Shown: piece after piece, positions 11,922 to 25,980 of the stretch
Numbering within the stretch: the first letter of the stretch is position 1
Layout: every line of letters starts with the position of its first letter
Assembly: GCA_013423385.1 (NCBI GenBank)
Contig: BLZA01000040.1
Coordinates: 496,001-560,000, forward strand
Source: Naganishia liquefaciens
Lineage: Eukaryota; Basidiomycota; Tremellomycetes; Filobasidiales; Filobasidiaceae
Direction: 5' to 3'
Length of the DNA stretch: 64,000 nt
The notes under the pieces: generated by a model
Database searches by the model: none
What the model saw: the letters and a program-made list of their open reading frames with translations, nothing else
What the model was told of the DNA's origin: nothing
Translations under genes and position numbers: made by a program

Positions 11922-12614
11922 GGTGAGAACGAGCTATTCTGAGAGGCTGGAAAGATGAAATGTGTTTTAACATTTGATGTTGCAAATAACCGCCAGTTGG
12001 GGCGAGTCTTTATAGTAAAGATCATTATCCTCCGGGCAGCCCTCCTTTGTATTGCTCGCCAGGAAAGCTGCGACCTTACTTGACATATATACCTTTAAGA
12101 TCATGGTTTGATCTCTGGCATGTTTCGCTGATCCCCTCCAAAATATCTGGCATACGGAGTTAGCTAGCGCTGTTGAGCAAAAAGCTCCATGCTTCACCTC
12201 GGTTTGGGGAGAACAACATTCCTTTCTTAAATTGAAAGAAAGGCTGCTGTGGATTATTGAAAGGTAAAGGGTCTGGTATGAGTTTGTGATAGACCTCGTG
12301 AGCACCCCCATGATCTCAAAACGATCATAGCTGGTTTTTGCCTATCGCTGTCCTTCAAGCATCTCCGCGGTCCTCCCTTGGCTTTGAAATGGGATCGTTC
12401 ACATTGATGTATTGCGATTGTGTAAAAAGCCTCGCAATAAATTCTTGTTACAGATGTCACAGTATCGATATCTCTTTGAATCATACCGCTCGCTCCAAAA
12501 GGGTTGTTCCCAGCCAGGTTACTGCCTTTAACTGAAGGTGTTTCAATTCTCGAACAGCCCTTCGCAGAACTTGACTTGACGACAAAGAATCTGCAGCGGC
12601 TCCTGCTGCGAACT
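11922..12614. other. Intergenic, upstream of tandem member 2
   Basis: Carries copy 2 of the shared element (12042-12068) and the 3' flank of member 3. No other gene recognised. Confidence 0.55.
12042..12068 (-). promoter_or_regulatory. Shared upstream element, copy 2
   Basis: CTCCTTTGTA on the plus strand, then a GCTCGCC half and AGGAAAGC. It begins 121 nt upstream of the ATG at 11921. The second half matches copy 3 better than copy 1. Confidence 0.6.
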
Positions 12615-13298
12615 TTACTCCGCACGTCGTCTGAGAGCCCGAAAAGCTATTACTGATAGCCCTCGCCACACAGATGCAACTCCCATCTCAAACGCCCATG
12701 TCAACATTTCCACCCGCAACATTTCCGATTGTCGCTCGCTCAAGGTTTGAGTCGACATGCCCGCAAATTCCGGTCCTAACACTGGCCGCATAATATCACG
12801 GACGTCATCAGCCTCAAACCAAACTGGAATTGGGTGGCAACCAATCTCTGGTCGCATCTTCTTAAAGTCCCGTGCGAGTCCATTCAAAGTTGCGGCTAAA
12901 GCGTGTTTAAACTCCTCTTTTTCCCTGAGATCGAGATTGTTCGGCAACGATTTCATGCCGAGACAGAGGATTTGGGCCCCCTCCGATAGCCCCGATCCAT
13001 TAATGTTGAAGCTATTGTCTATTATCATATTCAGTAGCTTGTCGATTCGCTTGTTGCCAGTCGGCTTGAAGATCTGGATGTAGTCCAACTGGCACAGGCC
13101 CTTGAGTTCTGCTGAAAACTGACTTGACAATTCATCTCTAGAAGGCTCTGTAGTAGACGACGGAATCCGAATGGCATCGGATGGTGAAGTTTCAGGACCA
13201 TACACGACAGAGCAGAAGGGTGCTGTCCCAAAGGTGTTTGAGAGCGGACAAATCGAGGGAAGACCAGTAGCGGCGGTAATGGAAATAGAAGATGTCAT
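12615..13298 (-). CDS. Unrecognised tandem family, member 3 (intronless)
   Basis: Single-exon gene of 227 aa, true ATG, TAA stop. It aligns with member 2 over almost its full length: ATG.PSICP and FCSVVYGPETSP at the N-terminus with the same 11-residue spacing between the two cysteines, then KPTGNKRIDKLL, EGAQILCLGMKSL, REKEEFKHALA, ARDFKKMRPEI, PIPVWF, VRDIMRPVL and FAGMS...L.ERQSEMLR. The tail is hydrophobic then basic (VASVWRGLSVIAFRALRRR). The function is unknown. The even conservation across the core with divergent loops suggests a folded, still-selected protein rather than a decayed copy; that is inference. Confidence 0.75.
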   Translation of the reverse strand: MTSSISITAATGLPSICPLSNTFGTAPFCSVVYGPETSPSDAIRIPSSTTEPSRDELSSQFSAELKGLCQLDYIQIFKPTGNKRIDKLLNMIIDNSFNINGSGLSEGAQILCLGMKSLPNNLDLREKEEFKHALAATLNGLARDFKKMRPEIGCHPIPVWFEADDVRDIMRPVLGPEFAGMSTQTLSERQSEMLRVEMLTWAFEMGVASVWRGLSVIAFRALRRRAE

Positions 13299-14084
13299 CA
13301 GGACAATGCGCTACACTATGTTGGCTGAAAAGACCATGTCAAACCAGCTCGTCAATTATTGGAGAGAGTTTGAAGGTCTCATAGTGATTTCTGTTGATGC
13401 TTTTTCAGGCTCTCCTTTGTAGCGCTCGTTGGAAAAGCGCCGCTCTCCGTTTCAGTGTACCCCTTTCGGGTGTTACCTTCAGTTCGCGTAATCCGGATTT
13501 CCAAACAGAGCTTTAGGACGAGAAGGACAGGTTAATGCGGAGGCACCTCAATCAACCTACCGTTGAGTCTAAAGGCATATGAAACTCCTTTTGTTTCAAG
13601 TGAATGCAAAGGCTAATGGTAGCTACTAGCAGGCCAAAGTGACATGAAGAAAAGCTATGCCATGAACTTCTTCCAGACTTCATGCAACGCTTAAGCGCAA
13701 TGACAGAATCTCTTGAAAGGGTGCTCTGCTATTTCGTAAAGTCGTCAGGCCGAAGACAGCCTGGCGTCTTCTCGCATTATTCTGACCATGATGCCTCGCT
13801 TCGTCTCCTAAAGGGGAGTTTGATCGGGTCTGCTTCAAGTTCCGATAAATGGCAGAAAGACTACAACCTTTCCTGGCATTTCAACCTAGTCGCCTTGTCG
13901 GTCTCTCTCATATCATGGGCTGGACATGTACAGCGAGGAATCTCTCGCCAGAAGCGGCCACATAGCTTTGTATTTCAGCCGTTTTCGGAACTCTGGTAAT
14001 CATACAACGTCGCAAAACCCCATCGAGCTAACCGGTTCGTTATACAGATAGAACCAACAGACCAAGCGGGTGTGAAGTTCGCTG
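13299..14084. other. Intergenic, upstream of tandem member 3
   Basis: Contains copy 3 of the shared element (13412-13440). An ATG-started ORF of 105 codons at 13682-13999 (+) has no recognised domain and may be chance. The right end is the 3' flank of sulfite oxidase. Confidence 0.5.
13412..13440 (-). promoter_or_regulatory. Shared upstream element, copy 3
   Basis: CTCCTTTGTA on the plus strand followed by GCGCTCG and GGAAAAGCG. It begins 114 nt upstream of the ATG at 13298. The three copies agree at all ten core bases. Confidence 0.6.
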
Positions 14085-15791
14085 CTATGCCTCGACTAGC
14101 TTGACGCTCCATCCATCGAATCCCACTCCCCGTAAGTTCCAGTCGGGCCATCGCGTCTGTTCGCGGCCGTTCGCGTCAACTGCCAAAGTAACCAGACACA
14201 CAAAAACCCGAAGTCAACAGATTCAAAGAGTCAGTAATTGCCTCTCTTCCTAGGTGTTTCGATGACGTACTTGCTTTCGCGACAGCGACGATCTGTCCCT
14301 GAGTCACCCCTCCCGTCATCGCGTGCAAGTCATCCAAAGCTACCTCTGCCTCCCACAGGTTCCACCCCCAATTTTTCTTTCCCGCTGCCGAGGCGATCTT
14401 GACTCGCTTCGCTTCGCCAGACTTTGCCGCAGCTTGCTTCGTCAATTCTTCGTCGAGAGATGGGTTGTACGGCTGATCGGAGGGCAGTGTCAAGAAAAAG
14501 ATGTCTACTTCCGTCAAGGGCACGCCTGGCGAGAAGGGGGGGTAAAACCCCTAATTAGCCTCGTATGGATGATCAGTGAAAGAACCTACCTTTCTCGCCG
14601 AGACCGTACCCCTTTAGCAAGATCTTTACCGCACCACCTTCATTGCCCTCGCTGCCTCCATCGCCTACCTCCTGAACCTTCATCTTGGCTTTCGTGATGA
14701 CGCATTGCAGGGGACTCCAGTTCATTGGCTCGGTTTGTGCCATCAGTTTTGCCTTTTCTTCGCTCGACGGTGCCTCTTTGAAGGGTGGATAGGGAATGGA
14801 TTTGTAGTCTTGCTGTTGTGCGTGATGTTGAGACTGAAGTCAGGCGTGGAGGGTCTATCAGATGTAACGTTCCGAGGATTTGCCCCAGAATTAAAGCTTA
14901 CAGGCTTGCGGGAGATGATTATCTTTCGCAACCACTTGATCGATCTTGCGCCGATACTTTGGAGACCGTCGATAGCTTTAGCAGTCTTCGCCACTGCACT
15001 ACATCAGCGAGAGCGTACATTCCCGGTACTACCACCCGCAATGGAGCTCCGTGTTGCAGAGTGAGCTGCTCGCCATCCTGCTGCCATGCCAAGAGAACGG
15101 GAACCGTGGAATCTCTGCAACAGCAAAAGAGTGCCCCATCAGTTTCCACGGGACCTTGGGTGAGCGATAAACACTGCATGAACTCACAGTGCAATCTTTC
15201 GCGGAATGCTGCCTCCAAACACGCCACCTTCATCCTCACCGCAGTCTTGGCTACTCTCGAATATGACATGCCATTCCTCGTCGCTCTTCTCTTCCAGACG
15301 AGGAAAAAGATCCACGAGTACCGAGCGTAGGAGACAGCCCTTCCAAATGATATTGGCAATGGTGGATTCTTGCCATGGGATGCCTTCTGTAGGCGGGTTT
15401 GTGTGAGAGAAGAGGTCTCTTCTGTTTCCTGCGCACTGCGGGGAAGTTAGAAATTGATGAAACGATCACTTTGAGCTGTAGTAGTCGCCATATGACGCAC
15501 CTGCAAAGCGATATCTTCCTCGACGGTTTCGTACTTGTCCTGCAATTGAGCCAGTGTCACACGCTTGCTTACACTCGCGCCATCGAGCACTCCATCCTCA
15601 ATCTCCAGGACAACCTCCCAAGATCCCAGCCCCTCAGATCCCTGACGAAACGCTTCCTCTGCGTCTCTGGGAACGGGACCATGGTTGCGATGGTAGAAGA
15701 GGTTGACAGGCGTGACGTCATTCTTGACCAGGTCCTGAGGCTTTGGTTCTGCGTTCAGGGGCTCCTTGGAGTGGGTCACGAGGTCAGACAT
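14085..15791 (-). CDS. Sulfite oxidase (molybdenum cofactor enzyme, no heme domain)
   Basis: Oxidises sulfite to sulfate with a Mo-molybdopterin cofactor. Exons: 15501-15791, 15188-15435, 15019-15114, 14902-14956, 14590-14812, 14271-14525, 14085-14179; 420 aa. The Mo-domain signature LNAEPKPQDLV..VTPVNLFYHRNHGPVP opens the protein. ALQCAGNRRDLF holds the Mo-binding cysteine, exactly across the first splice junction. VVPGIIGARSIKWL follows, then QDYKSIPYPPF, and a dimerisation domain ending WPDWNLRGVGFDGWSVKL. The size and lack of an N-terminal cytochrome b5 domain match the plant/fungal form. There is no SKL-type tail. The donor at 14901 (intron 14813-14901) was chosen by phase. Confidence 0.93.
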
Positions 15792-16106
15792 GGTGAGTGT
15801 GTCGGCTAAGCAATATTGTTGAAGAGCAAATGGACTGGGGCAACAATGTCGCTATGCGGGACCATGCCATCGTCAATCCCACACCCAGTACGATTTGCTC
15901 GACATAGTGCTCGATCCTGAAACACGAGCGGAATCAAATATAAGGAGGTATATACATATAGTGACACACGCCTCCACCCCGCCAGCTACCCCGCCCGACC
16001 CGCCAAAGCTCGCTATCAGCCCTCCCACGCCAGACCTTCGCTTCGCCTGATACACGGCACCCGTGCTCATGCAGGCCGCTGCTAGGCCAAGATATATATT
16101 TTACCT
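15792..16106. other. Sulfite oxidase upstream region
   Basis: Separates the sulfite oxidase start from the SRP54 stop. Contains a TATACATATA-like AT tract near 15950. No gene seen. Confidence 0.5.
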
Positions 16107-18649
<2,543 letters not shown>

Positions 18650-18942
18650 GTCGAATGTGGGATCTCTATGGGCGTGCGAGTGGGAGAGGTGTTCGCTTGT
18701 GATTCACACACTGATGGTCCGAGCTGACTTGGTTATGGGGATCTCCTACCAGGGCAAGGGTGATTGATGTGCAACAGCCAACGCCGCCGGCTGCTCGCCG
18801 CTGTCGATTGCTCGCGCGTTTGGTCGATCGTTCTGGAGCGCCGTCCTGTCATCCCATATAGCGTTCTATACGCAACGGACAAACAGCCCCCTTTCTCATC
18901 TTCGCATGGTGTACAGTTTGCTTGCCCAGCACTAAGACGACC

Positions 18943-19786
18943 ATGCCATCTCAGTCATCTGTCCTCCCTGCCGCATATTACTACTTTTTCTTCTTGGTCG
19001 AGCCGGTATGCTTTCTCCCCGAGCAGATTCAGGACATGCGCTCACAAGCGACCTCGCGGAACAATCTTCGTAGCTCCTGACGCTCGCGGGCGCAGCATAT
19101 GCCATCTTTCTTCCCGCGACGTATGGACGAGAGCTCTTGCCTCGCGGACTTGAAACCTTTTCAGATGCCGTGGGACATGGTATCCGCGGCAGGCTCCTCG
19201 TCGGCTGTCTAGGCAATTGTATGCAGTCCAACCTTTCCCGCACGATACTTTTTGTCTTACCAGCAATGTACACCATCGGGACACAGGCTTCTTTCTCTTG
19301 GCCATGATCTCGCTCAGCTTATTCCCAATTCTCAAGACGGAACTAGGGCACCTTCCCATCTTGCAGGAAAAACTCGTCCGCGCGCTCCTGATGCCTCTTG
19401 CGATTGCGGATGTGAGCAACCTTTAGTTTCGCATAGCAACGCATTGACCGTGCTTCCCCTCGGTACCCGGTTGCACAGATCACTCAGTCAGTTTGAGCGT
19501 TCCCCAAACGGTGAAGCCTGAGTTGAAACGGGATTTTTTTTTACCTTCAGTATCATGCTGTCCCTGATCCCGCTTCCAACATCCCTCGTTCTCCGACCGG
19601 ACCTGTGGACGGGACTCATATGGGGCAATGTCGGGATCACAGCCGTTCTATTCACCGTCAGGTGAGCAGCGCATACGGGCAGTACTGAAGTTGCCCCTAC
19701 ATGTAGTTGATCCTTTGATGCGTGGCAGGACTATGTGGTTTGTCGGGATCGGCAGACAATCTGCTACACGCCAGAAAGCCGAGTAA
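18943..19786 (+). CDS. Small four-helix membrane protein (DUF7704-like)
   Basis: Function unknown. Exons: 18943-19005, 19074-19218, 19287-19411, 19479-19486, 19551-19661, 19729-19786; 169 aa. Four hydrophobic segments are visible: AAYYYFFFLVEPLLTLAGAAYA, LGNCFFLLAMISLSLF, ALLMPLAIADITHIMLSLIPL (split here by the exon 4 borders) and WGNVGITAVLFTVRTMWFVG. The pattern (VEP in helix 1, LGNC, AD-x-TH, WGN-x-G, TMWF) resembles a widespread fungal family usually annotated DUF7704; the family name is from memory. Exon 4 is only 8 nt (ATCACTCA), needed to restore frame and the ADITHI motif. Divergent from SRP54 (293 bp), convergent with eIF3g (148 bp). Confidence 0.75.
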
Positions 19787-19934
19787 GGCTTCTCCAGAAG
19801 TGCAGCATTGCTTACAGAAAGGAAATTGTACCTTGTTGATATCTGTTCAACATGACCTATGAAGGTATTACAAAGATCCAAGACGGTCCAATGATCATAC
19901 AATCCGAGCAAGACGGCAAACGGCCACGACGCGT

Positions 19935-21124
19935 TTAATCTCGGGGAGGACGGGGTTCTGTGGAGCAAAGTATCAGTACCGGGACGGGCGATGCTCTAAG
20001 GACTACTCACCGAGTACCTGTACCGAAAGAATGAGGTTGTCGTAACCTGCGAATAACGTAAACCCAAGGCGATCAGTAAACTATACAGTCGGTAAAGGCG
20101 AATAAACGTACCATGACCATCCATCTTGGCAGCGGCCGTCTCGGCGTCCCTCTTCGAGTCGAAAGCCACGAACGCGAATCCCTTTGACTCGCCCGTCTCC
20201 CTGTCTCTGACAACGTTGACACGCGCAATGTGACCGAAACGACCAAACAAGCTTCGAAGATCGTCCTCGTCGGCTTCGGAACTGAGCGATGTAACACGAA
20301 TCGTCGGCATGTCTTCTCGTCGGAACATTGACTCGCCGGTACCCTTGGCGCCGGCTCGCATCGATCTAGGGATAGAGGCCGGTATACGTAAGTTCGGATA
20401 AGCGCCAGATTATGTCCGGTGGTACTCACGGAGGAACGTATTTGCTGCCACCGGCTCCCGCGCTGGGTCCATCGTCGGCAGGAGGCATCTCACCACCCAT
20501 CACGTCACCCATACCAGCACCCTCCAAAGTCTCCCTCAACGGACACTTTGACGTGTAGTGGTCACCTTTACAGAATCGACATGTGATTCGCTTGGTGCCG
20601 ACCGTCGCCTTGGCCTTGGCAGCCTCATCCTCTGCAGGCTCAGCCTTCTGGCCACCGGCAATGACCTTGAAGTTGATGTTCTCTCCGACGGTTGTCGTCG
20701 CTCGGTCAGGGCCAGCAGGCTTGCCCTTGTCCGCGCCGAACTTTGACCAGTGCTTGCGCTCGGCAACGGTGTGGCTGACTTCCGAGGTTTGCAGTCTGCG
20801 ACGAACGCGACGCGTGACCTTGACTTTGCGGTCATTCTCATCCAACTTCCATTCTACGATCGTGATGATACCATCGGGGCCGGTCGTTTCCGTAGGCTTA
20901 GGCAAGACGTCTGCGGCAAAGGGATGTCAGTGATTATAATCGGATTAATGCGGGTCTGCTTACCATCGTCATCCTGGTCAGCCCAAGAGCTGGGGCTGGC
21001 AACAAGTAGATGATCAGCTCAATCTCATGGGCAACGCGGGCAGGTGGCGTTCGCTGCCGAGGATGACCCAAGTCTTCGGAACTGTAACTCACTCGGCGGC
21101 AGGTGCGTTTGAAACGGCAGACAT
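19935..21124 (-). CDS. TIF35: Translation initiation factor eIF3 subunit g
   Basis: RNA-binding subunit of eIF3, needed for scanning and reinitiation. Exons: 21093-21124, 20964-20995, 20430-20910, 20112-20365, 20011-20046, 19935-19957; 285 aa. The start MSAVSNAPAAD..SSWADQDDD is typical. A zinc knuckle CRFCKGDHYTSKCP (C-x2-C-x4-H-x4-C) sits near residue 125. A C-terminal RRM has TIRVTSLS (RNP2) and KGFAFVAF (RNP1), ending GHGYDNLILSVQ and a short Arg/Pro tail. The first two exons are 32 nt each. Arginine is mostly encoded by CGA or CGC in the core. Confidence 0.95.
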
Positions 21125-21771
21125 ATTCGGAGTCGGTTTTTTTACGTTTCGTTCGAGGATCGTCGTCCCTTTAGTGTTTCGTGTCTTTCAGAGGACCTCG
21201 GACACTGGGTTTACACTGATCAGCGCTGCTAGACAAGTTGCTGAACAAGCATGTGAAGCAACTTGTCATCCTCGATCGCCCCGCTCGAAGTTCCAAAAAG
21301 AGGCTAAGCGCGACTTTTGCGCTTCTTGGGACAGCCAGGCGCTGCAGGTCCAGGCCATGAATTCGCCACCGTCATATGGCCTGCTATTCGTGCGCAGGCC
21401 AATCCCCTCGGGAACCCTGGCGGACAGGACGTGCAGGAGGACCTACACCAGGGACGATTCGTTAATGCATCGCTCAACGGCAAGAAAATTGGGATGCGTA
21501 GTGATTGTCGGCTGAGCTCTTTTCACTCGCGCTTGATCGCGCCAATGCCGAATCCTTCCCCTCAATTCCCTCATCTCTGGGACTTGAGTACCACTCAGCA
21601 TTCAGCTCTCAGTTTCTAAATATGCGTCTGCCATGACCTTCACACAGACACACACGATGTATAATGATATGACAATCTATCACTTGACAACCCATATACC
21701 AGTAATACATGCTTTCTAATTTTGTCCGACTACGTTTGTCCGTCTTTTCGGCAGAAAACCGTACCCACACG
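21125..21771. other. Intergenic, eIF3g upstream region
   Basis: Promoter side of eIF3g and 3' flank of the GH63-like gene. ORFs at 21317-21619 lack any recognisable domain. Nothing else supported. Confidence 0.5.
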
Positions 21772-24700
21772 CTACAACTCATCGGGCTCCGGATACTCGC
21801 TATAAGAACACAGTATATCAGCGGACTTTCCAACGAGCGGCAGAACCAAAAAAATACTCACGACATTGTGGTCGAGTACGCAGACATTGGCCCGTTAATC
21901 TCGTCTCCCCATTCACTCGGCGTGCTGTGGAGGGAGAGCATGAGACACGGAACAACTTTCCAAATTCGAGAAATGACCTACTTGATGACCTCGTCAAAGT
22001 AGTGTCGAGCCATGGATCGAGGAGTTTTCGGGGTCTTGGGCAACCGGCAACGTTCTCCGGACTGACCGATGGACCAAGCAATTAGACCAGTCCAACCGTT
22101 CTGGTGGTTGGCACCGAGACCGCGGCCGTCATCACCGTTGAAGAATTCGTGGAAGAACAAGTAGTCTCGGAAGTGTGGGTCCCGGTTTAATTTCGGGTTG
22201 CCACCGTTGCAGGCTCTGCGACCTTCCTCGTCCCGAGCAAAGATGTGGATCATGCGATGCTGAATCTCTTCGGCTGCGCCAGCGAGCGACATGTACTGTA
22301 AGGCAAGTAAGCATCTTCTAACACGTGCATCTCGCTGATAGACTCACGTCGCCACTTCCGACTGGACACTCGACCTGGACCTCCTCGCCGTAGTACTGGT
22401 AGAAACGCTGCAAACTCTCGATGATGAGGAAATTGACGGCCAACCAGATCGGGCCTCGCCAATTCGAGTTTCCACCGAACATGCCTGACTTTGAGTCTCC
22501 CGGCCAGTACTGCACTCCGTAGTCTTGGCCATTCACGTTGATGTTGAAGGGATGGTCTTTGTGGTACCGAGACATCGATCGAACACCATAATCGGACAGG
22601 AACTCGCTCTCATCCAGCATCTTCTCCAAGATTCGAACCAATCGGTCTTTGGAGCACAAGGCCAGGAGCTTTCGGTCACCTCGACCGGAAGACTTGATAT
22701 TGGCGATGTTTCGCTGCGAGATCTCGGGTCGGTTCTCGATGAACCAGTCCATTCGCTTCTTGAATCCAGGGAATCGCTTGATCACATTCGGCTCGAGCGT
22801 AAGCGTTGCGTAAAGCGGGATGAGGCCGACCATGGATCGAACGGGAAGTTGTTGAGAGTGACCGCCTCCCCACGAAATGGCATCGTAGTAGAAACCGTCA
22901 TCTTCGTTCCAGAGCGAAAGTTGCTCATCGCCGCATCCTCCGCTGGGGAAAGTCATCGCATCGGCGATGAACAAGAAGTGTTCAAAGAACTTGGACGCAA
23001 TGTCTTCGTACGTCGGGTTGTGTTTGGCCAATTCCAGCGCAATGTTCAACATATTCAGGGCGAAAAAGGCCATCCACGCGGTTCCATCGGCTTGTCGGAG
23101 AGTACCACCCGTAGGCAGAGGTTCCGACCTGTTGAATGGCCCGACATTGTCCATACCCAAGAAACCACCCTCGAACACGTTGTTGCCGTCGGCGTCCTTG
23201 CGGTTAACCCACCTAGGAGCATGGTTTTAGAACAGACAAATCTCGAGGGACGGCGTGCTCACCAAGTAAAGTTGAGAAGTAACTTTTGGAATACTCGCTC
23301 CAAGAAGTTCAAATCTTCTCGTCCAAAGAGCTTTCGCTCAATCTTGAAGACTCGGAAGGTGGACCTAGGTTTCGACGCATAAGTGAGATTGCCAAAGTAA
23401 CCTTGTAGCTTTCTCACCAGGCGTGGACTGGCGGATTGACGTCACTAAAGTTCCACTCGTAGGCCGGAAGAGCTCCGTCGGGCTTCATATACCATTCACG
23501 GGTCATCAAATCCAACTGCTTCTTGGCAAAGCCAGGATCAATCATGGCAAGAGGAATGCAGTGGAAAGCGGTATCCCAGCTATAATTCGAGATGATCAGC
23601 GGCAAACTGGCGCAGCTGTTCGCGGACATACGTTGCGAACCACGGGTACTCCCACTTATCGGGCATAGACAAGATATCGTTTATGTGCATATGCTTCCAT
23701 TCCTGAAGCGAGAGCCAGAATGAGAATCCGGGATAGTCTAATGTTCTCAGGACATACCTTATTTCTGATCCACTTCCTCTCGGGAGGAGGGGGAGGTTGT
23801 CCATCGTCTCCCTCGATCCATTCCTTTTGAATGAACTGGTAGTACTGCTTCGTCCTAGGGAATCCACGTTAGCGATAGTACAAATGCACACGCGGTCAGG
23901 CTGCTAATTACCACATCATACCACCAAGGGCCTGTCGGAGGACGTTCCTCATGTCGTCGCTAAGAGGTCCCTTGCAGACTCGGTGGTAGAACTCGTCGGC
24001 ATCGACTCGTCGGTCCTCAACAGTATCGTCGAACAATTCTTCGTCATCAATGGAAGGGTCTTCTTCGGGCGTATTCTGCGTAAGCTTCAGCCGCATCACC
24101 ACGCAACCACCCTTGGCGGGAACCTGGGGGAAGAAGTAATGCGCCGCGGCCTTGGTACCGAATTTCTCTGGGTTGACAAACTTTTTCCCTTCTTCTTCCG
24201 CGCTAGGTCGAGGAGGAGGCGGGACAATGTTCTCGGCTTCATCGTCCGTGTCGCTAGACTTTGCCTTTTCCTTTTGTATTTCGGCCGGGGTGGGACGGTG
24301 TGAGGGGATCAAGTAGTCGTGGAATGCGTCCTTGACGTAAGGCGTCCTGTTCTTGCCATTGTAGAGTCGCTCAAAGTTGGTCTCGTTCTCGGTGAAAAGC
24401 AATTCCGGAGTCACGCTGGGTCCATCTACCATGACGACGCCTCCCTTTGCCGGGGCCGCCGGGGCTGGACTGGGAGTCGCGTAAAAGTGCATCTTCTCCA
24501 TGGTCGGGTGGTTGATCTCGATATCGCCCTCGCCGACTTGGCGCATCTCGGGTCGATCTTTGGGCATCTCCTTTTTCCACGACCAAGTGTTTCGGAAGAA
24601 GACTTGCGGCAAGATGTGCAGATCGGCCGGCTCGGGACCACGGTTGTAGGCGGTGATTCGGATAGAGATGCCGTCAGGACCCTGTTCGTCTTTGGCGTAC

Positions 24701-25980
24701 TGAAGGCAAGAGCTCAAAATCGGGCCAGATACATGGAAGATCGCAAACTCACCTCGACAAAGATATCCCAGTATCGGTCCTCGTCGAATGCTTCGGTATC
24801 CATCAACTCGTACTCGGGCACTTCACGACTCCTCTGTGCATTCTCTTCCAAGAGCTGCTCGTACGGATAGGCCATCTGCGGGTATTTGTACAGGAACTTC
24901 ATGTACGAGTGAGTCGGCGTCGAGTCGAGGTAGTAGTAGATTTCCTTGACGTCTTCACCATGGTTACCTGTAGACGGAGATGTCAACACACACCTTGCCA
25001 AGGACCCCCACATTACGCACCTTGTTGACCGGTAAGACCAAACAACCTTTCCTTGAGGATCTTGTCTTTGCCGTTCCACAAAGCCAACGAGAAGCACACA
25101 CGCTGGTGATTGTCACTAGGATTGCAACGTTAGATATCGTTCAATGCATGCTGGGCATCACTCACGAAATACCACCGATACCGTCTTCTCCCCATCGATA
25201 TGCCCGACTCCTTGATTGGTTAAAGTCGAACGAATTCCAGGCATCGCCGTTTGCCGAGTAATCTTCTCGGACAGTACCCTGTAATGACCGATGAGTTTTT
25301 CGAGTATGGTCAAGATTGCTCGAATCACTCACCCATTGTCGTTCCGAGAGGTACGGCCCCCATCGTCGCCAATGCTTTTCGTAGTGTTCCGCCTGATCGA
25401 GCCTGAATTCTTCGACACTCGTATACCGCGGACCCATACTACGCATAAGCTTGTCACGCAACGTCTCCTCATCGCGGTTCCGAGGTGTGTCCGCCTCCGA
25501 GGCGCCAGCCGTTCGAGGCTCGGCTTCGTCGGCTGTGTTCTTGCTAGCTTCGTCAGTCGGGGTGCCTGTCTTGGGGGAAGACTTGATGGACTCCGGTGCT
25601 GGAATCTCGCCCGAAGAAGGGAGAGACGGACGTTTCGGAAGCGTGCTAGCACTGTCGTTCTTGGCAGCGGTGTCGTTTGGGCTGGCGGTACCGCTGTTGG
25701 GCGCGATATTGAGCCGAAGGTTTTGGGCGTTAAGTGCAGCAGGCATGGTGGGAGTGGATGTGCCCGAAGAGACTGGTGCTTCTTTCGGCGAGGCGGAAGG
25801 GAGAGTGAGATTCAATTTCCCGGCCTGGGATCCTTCTTCTGTTATACCACGGGATGAAAGGGTAAGCTAAAGGACAGCGAAAGGGCCAATTTTTTACAAA
25901 CCTCCTGGAGATGATTCACCGCTGGCTGGCTGAGATCCACCTCCGAACAAGCGGTGCTGAAGCTTCTTTGCACTGCTCAT
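21772..25980 (-). CDS. GH63-like (YMR196W-type) glycoside hydrolase family protein
   Basis: Homologs include yeast YMR196W, an uncharacterised GH63-clan protein with an (alpha/alpha)6 barrel; the substrate is unknown. Fourteen exons: 25902-25980, 25333-25838, 25166-25278, 25021-25115, 24753-24967, 23912-24699, 23758-23854, 23632-23702, 23418-23579, 23263-23364, 22348-23212, 21982-22295, 21862-21924, 21772-21799; 1165 aa. Ser/Thr/Pro-rich N-terminus, then [77 protein letters not shown] and [10 protein letters not shown]. No signal peptide, so probably cytosolic. The TAG after DEVIK (21978-21980) is spanned by a GTAGGT donor; splicing adds [17 protein letters not shown] and a final EYPEPDEL. 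Confidence 0.92.

Noticed and set aside
13682-13999. 105-codon plus-strand ORF
   Set aside because: No domain, no splice partners, ordinary length for chance in a 786-bp gap.
21978-21980. TAG as the end of the GH63-like protein
   Set aside because: Two further canonical introns and in-phase exons follow with conserved-looking sequence; the stop is more likely intronic, though kept as a testable alternative.
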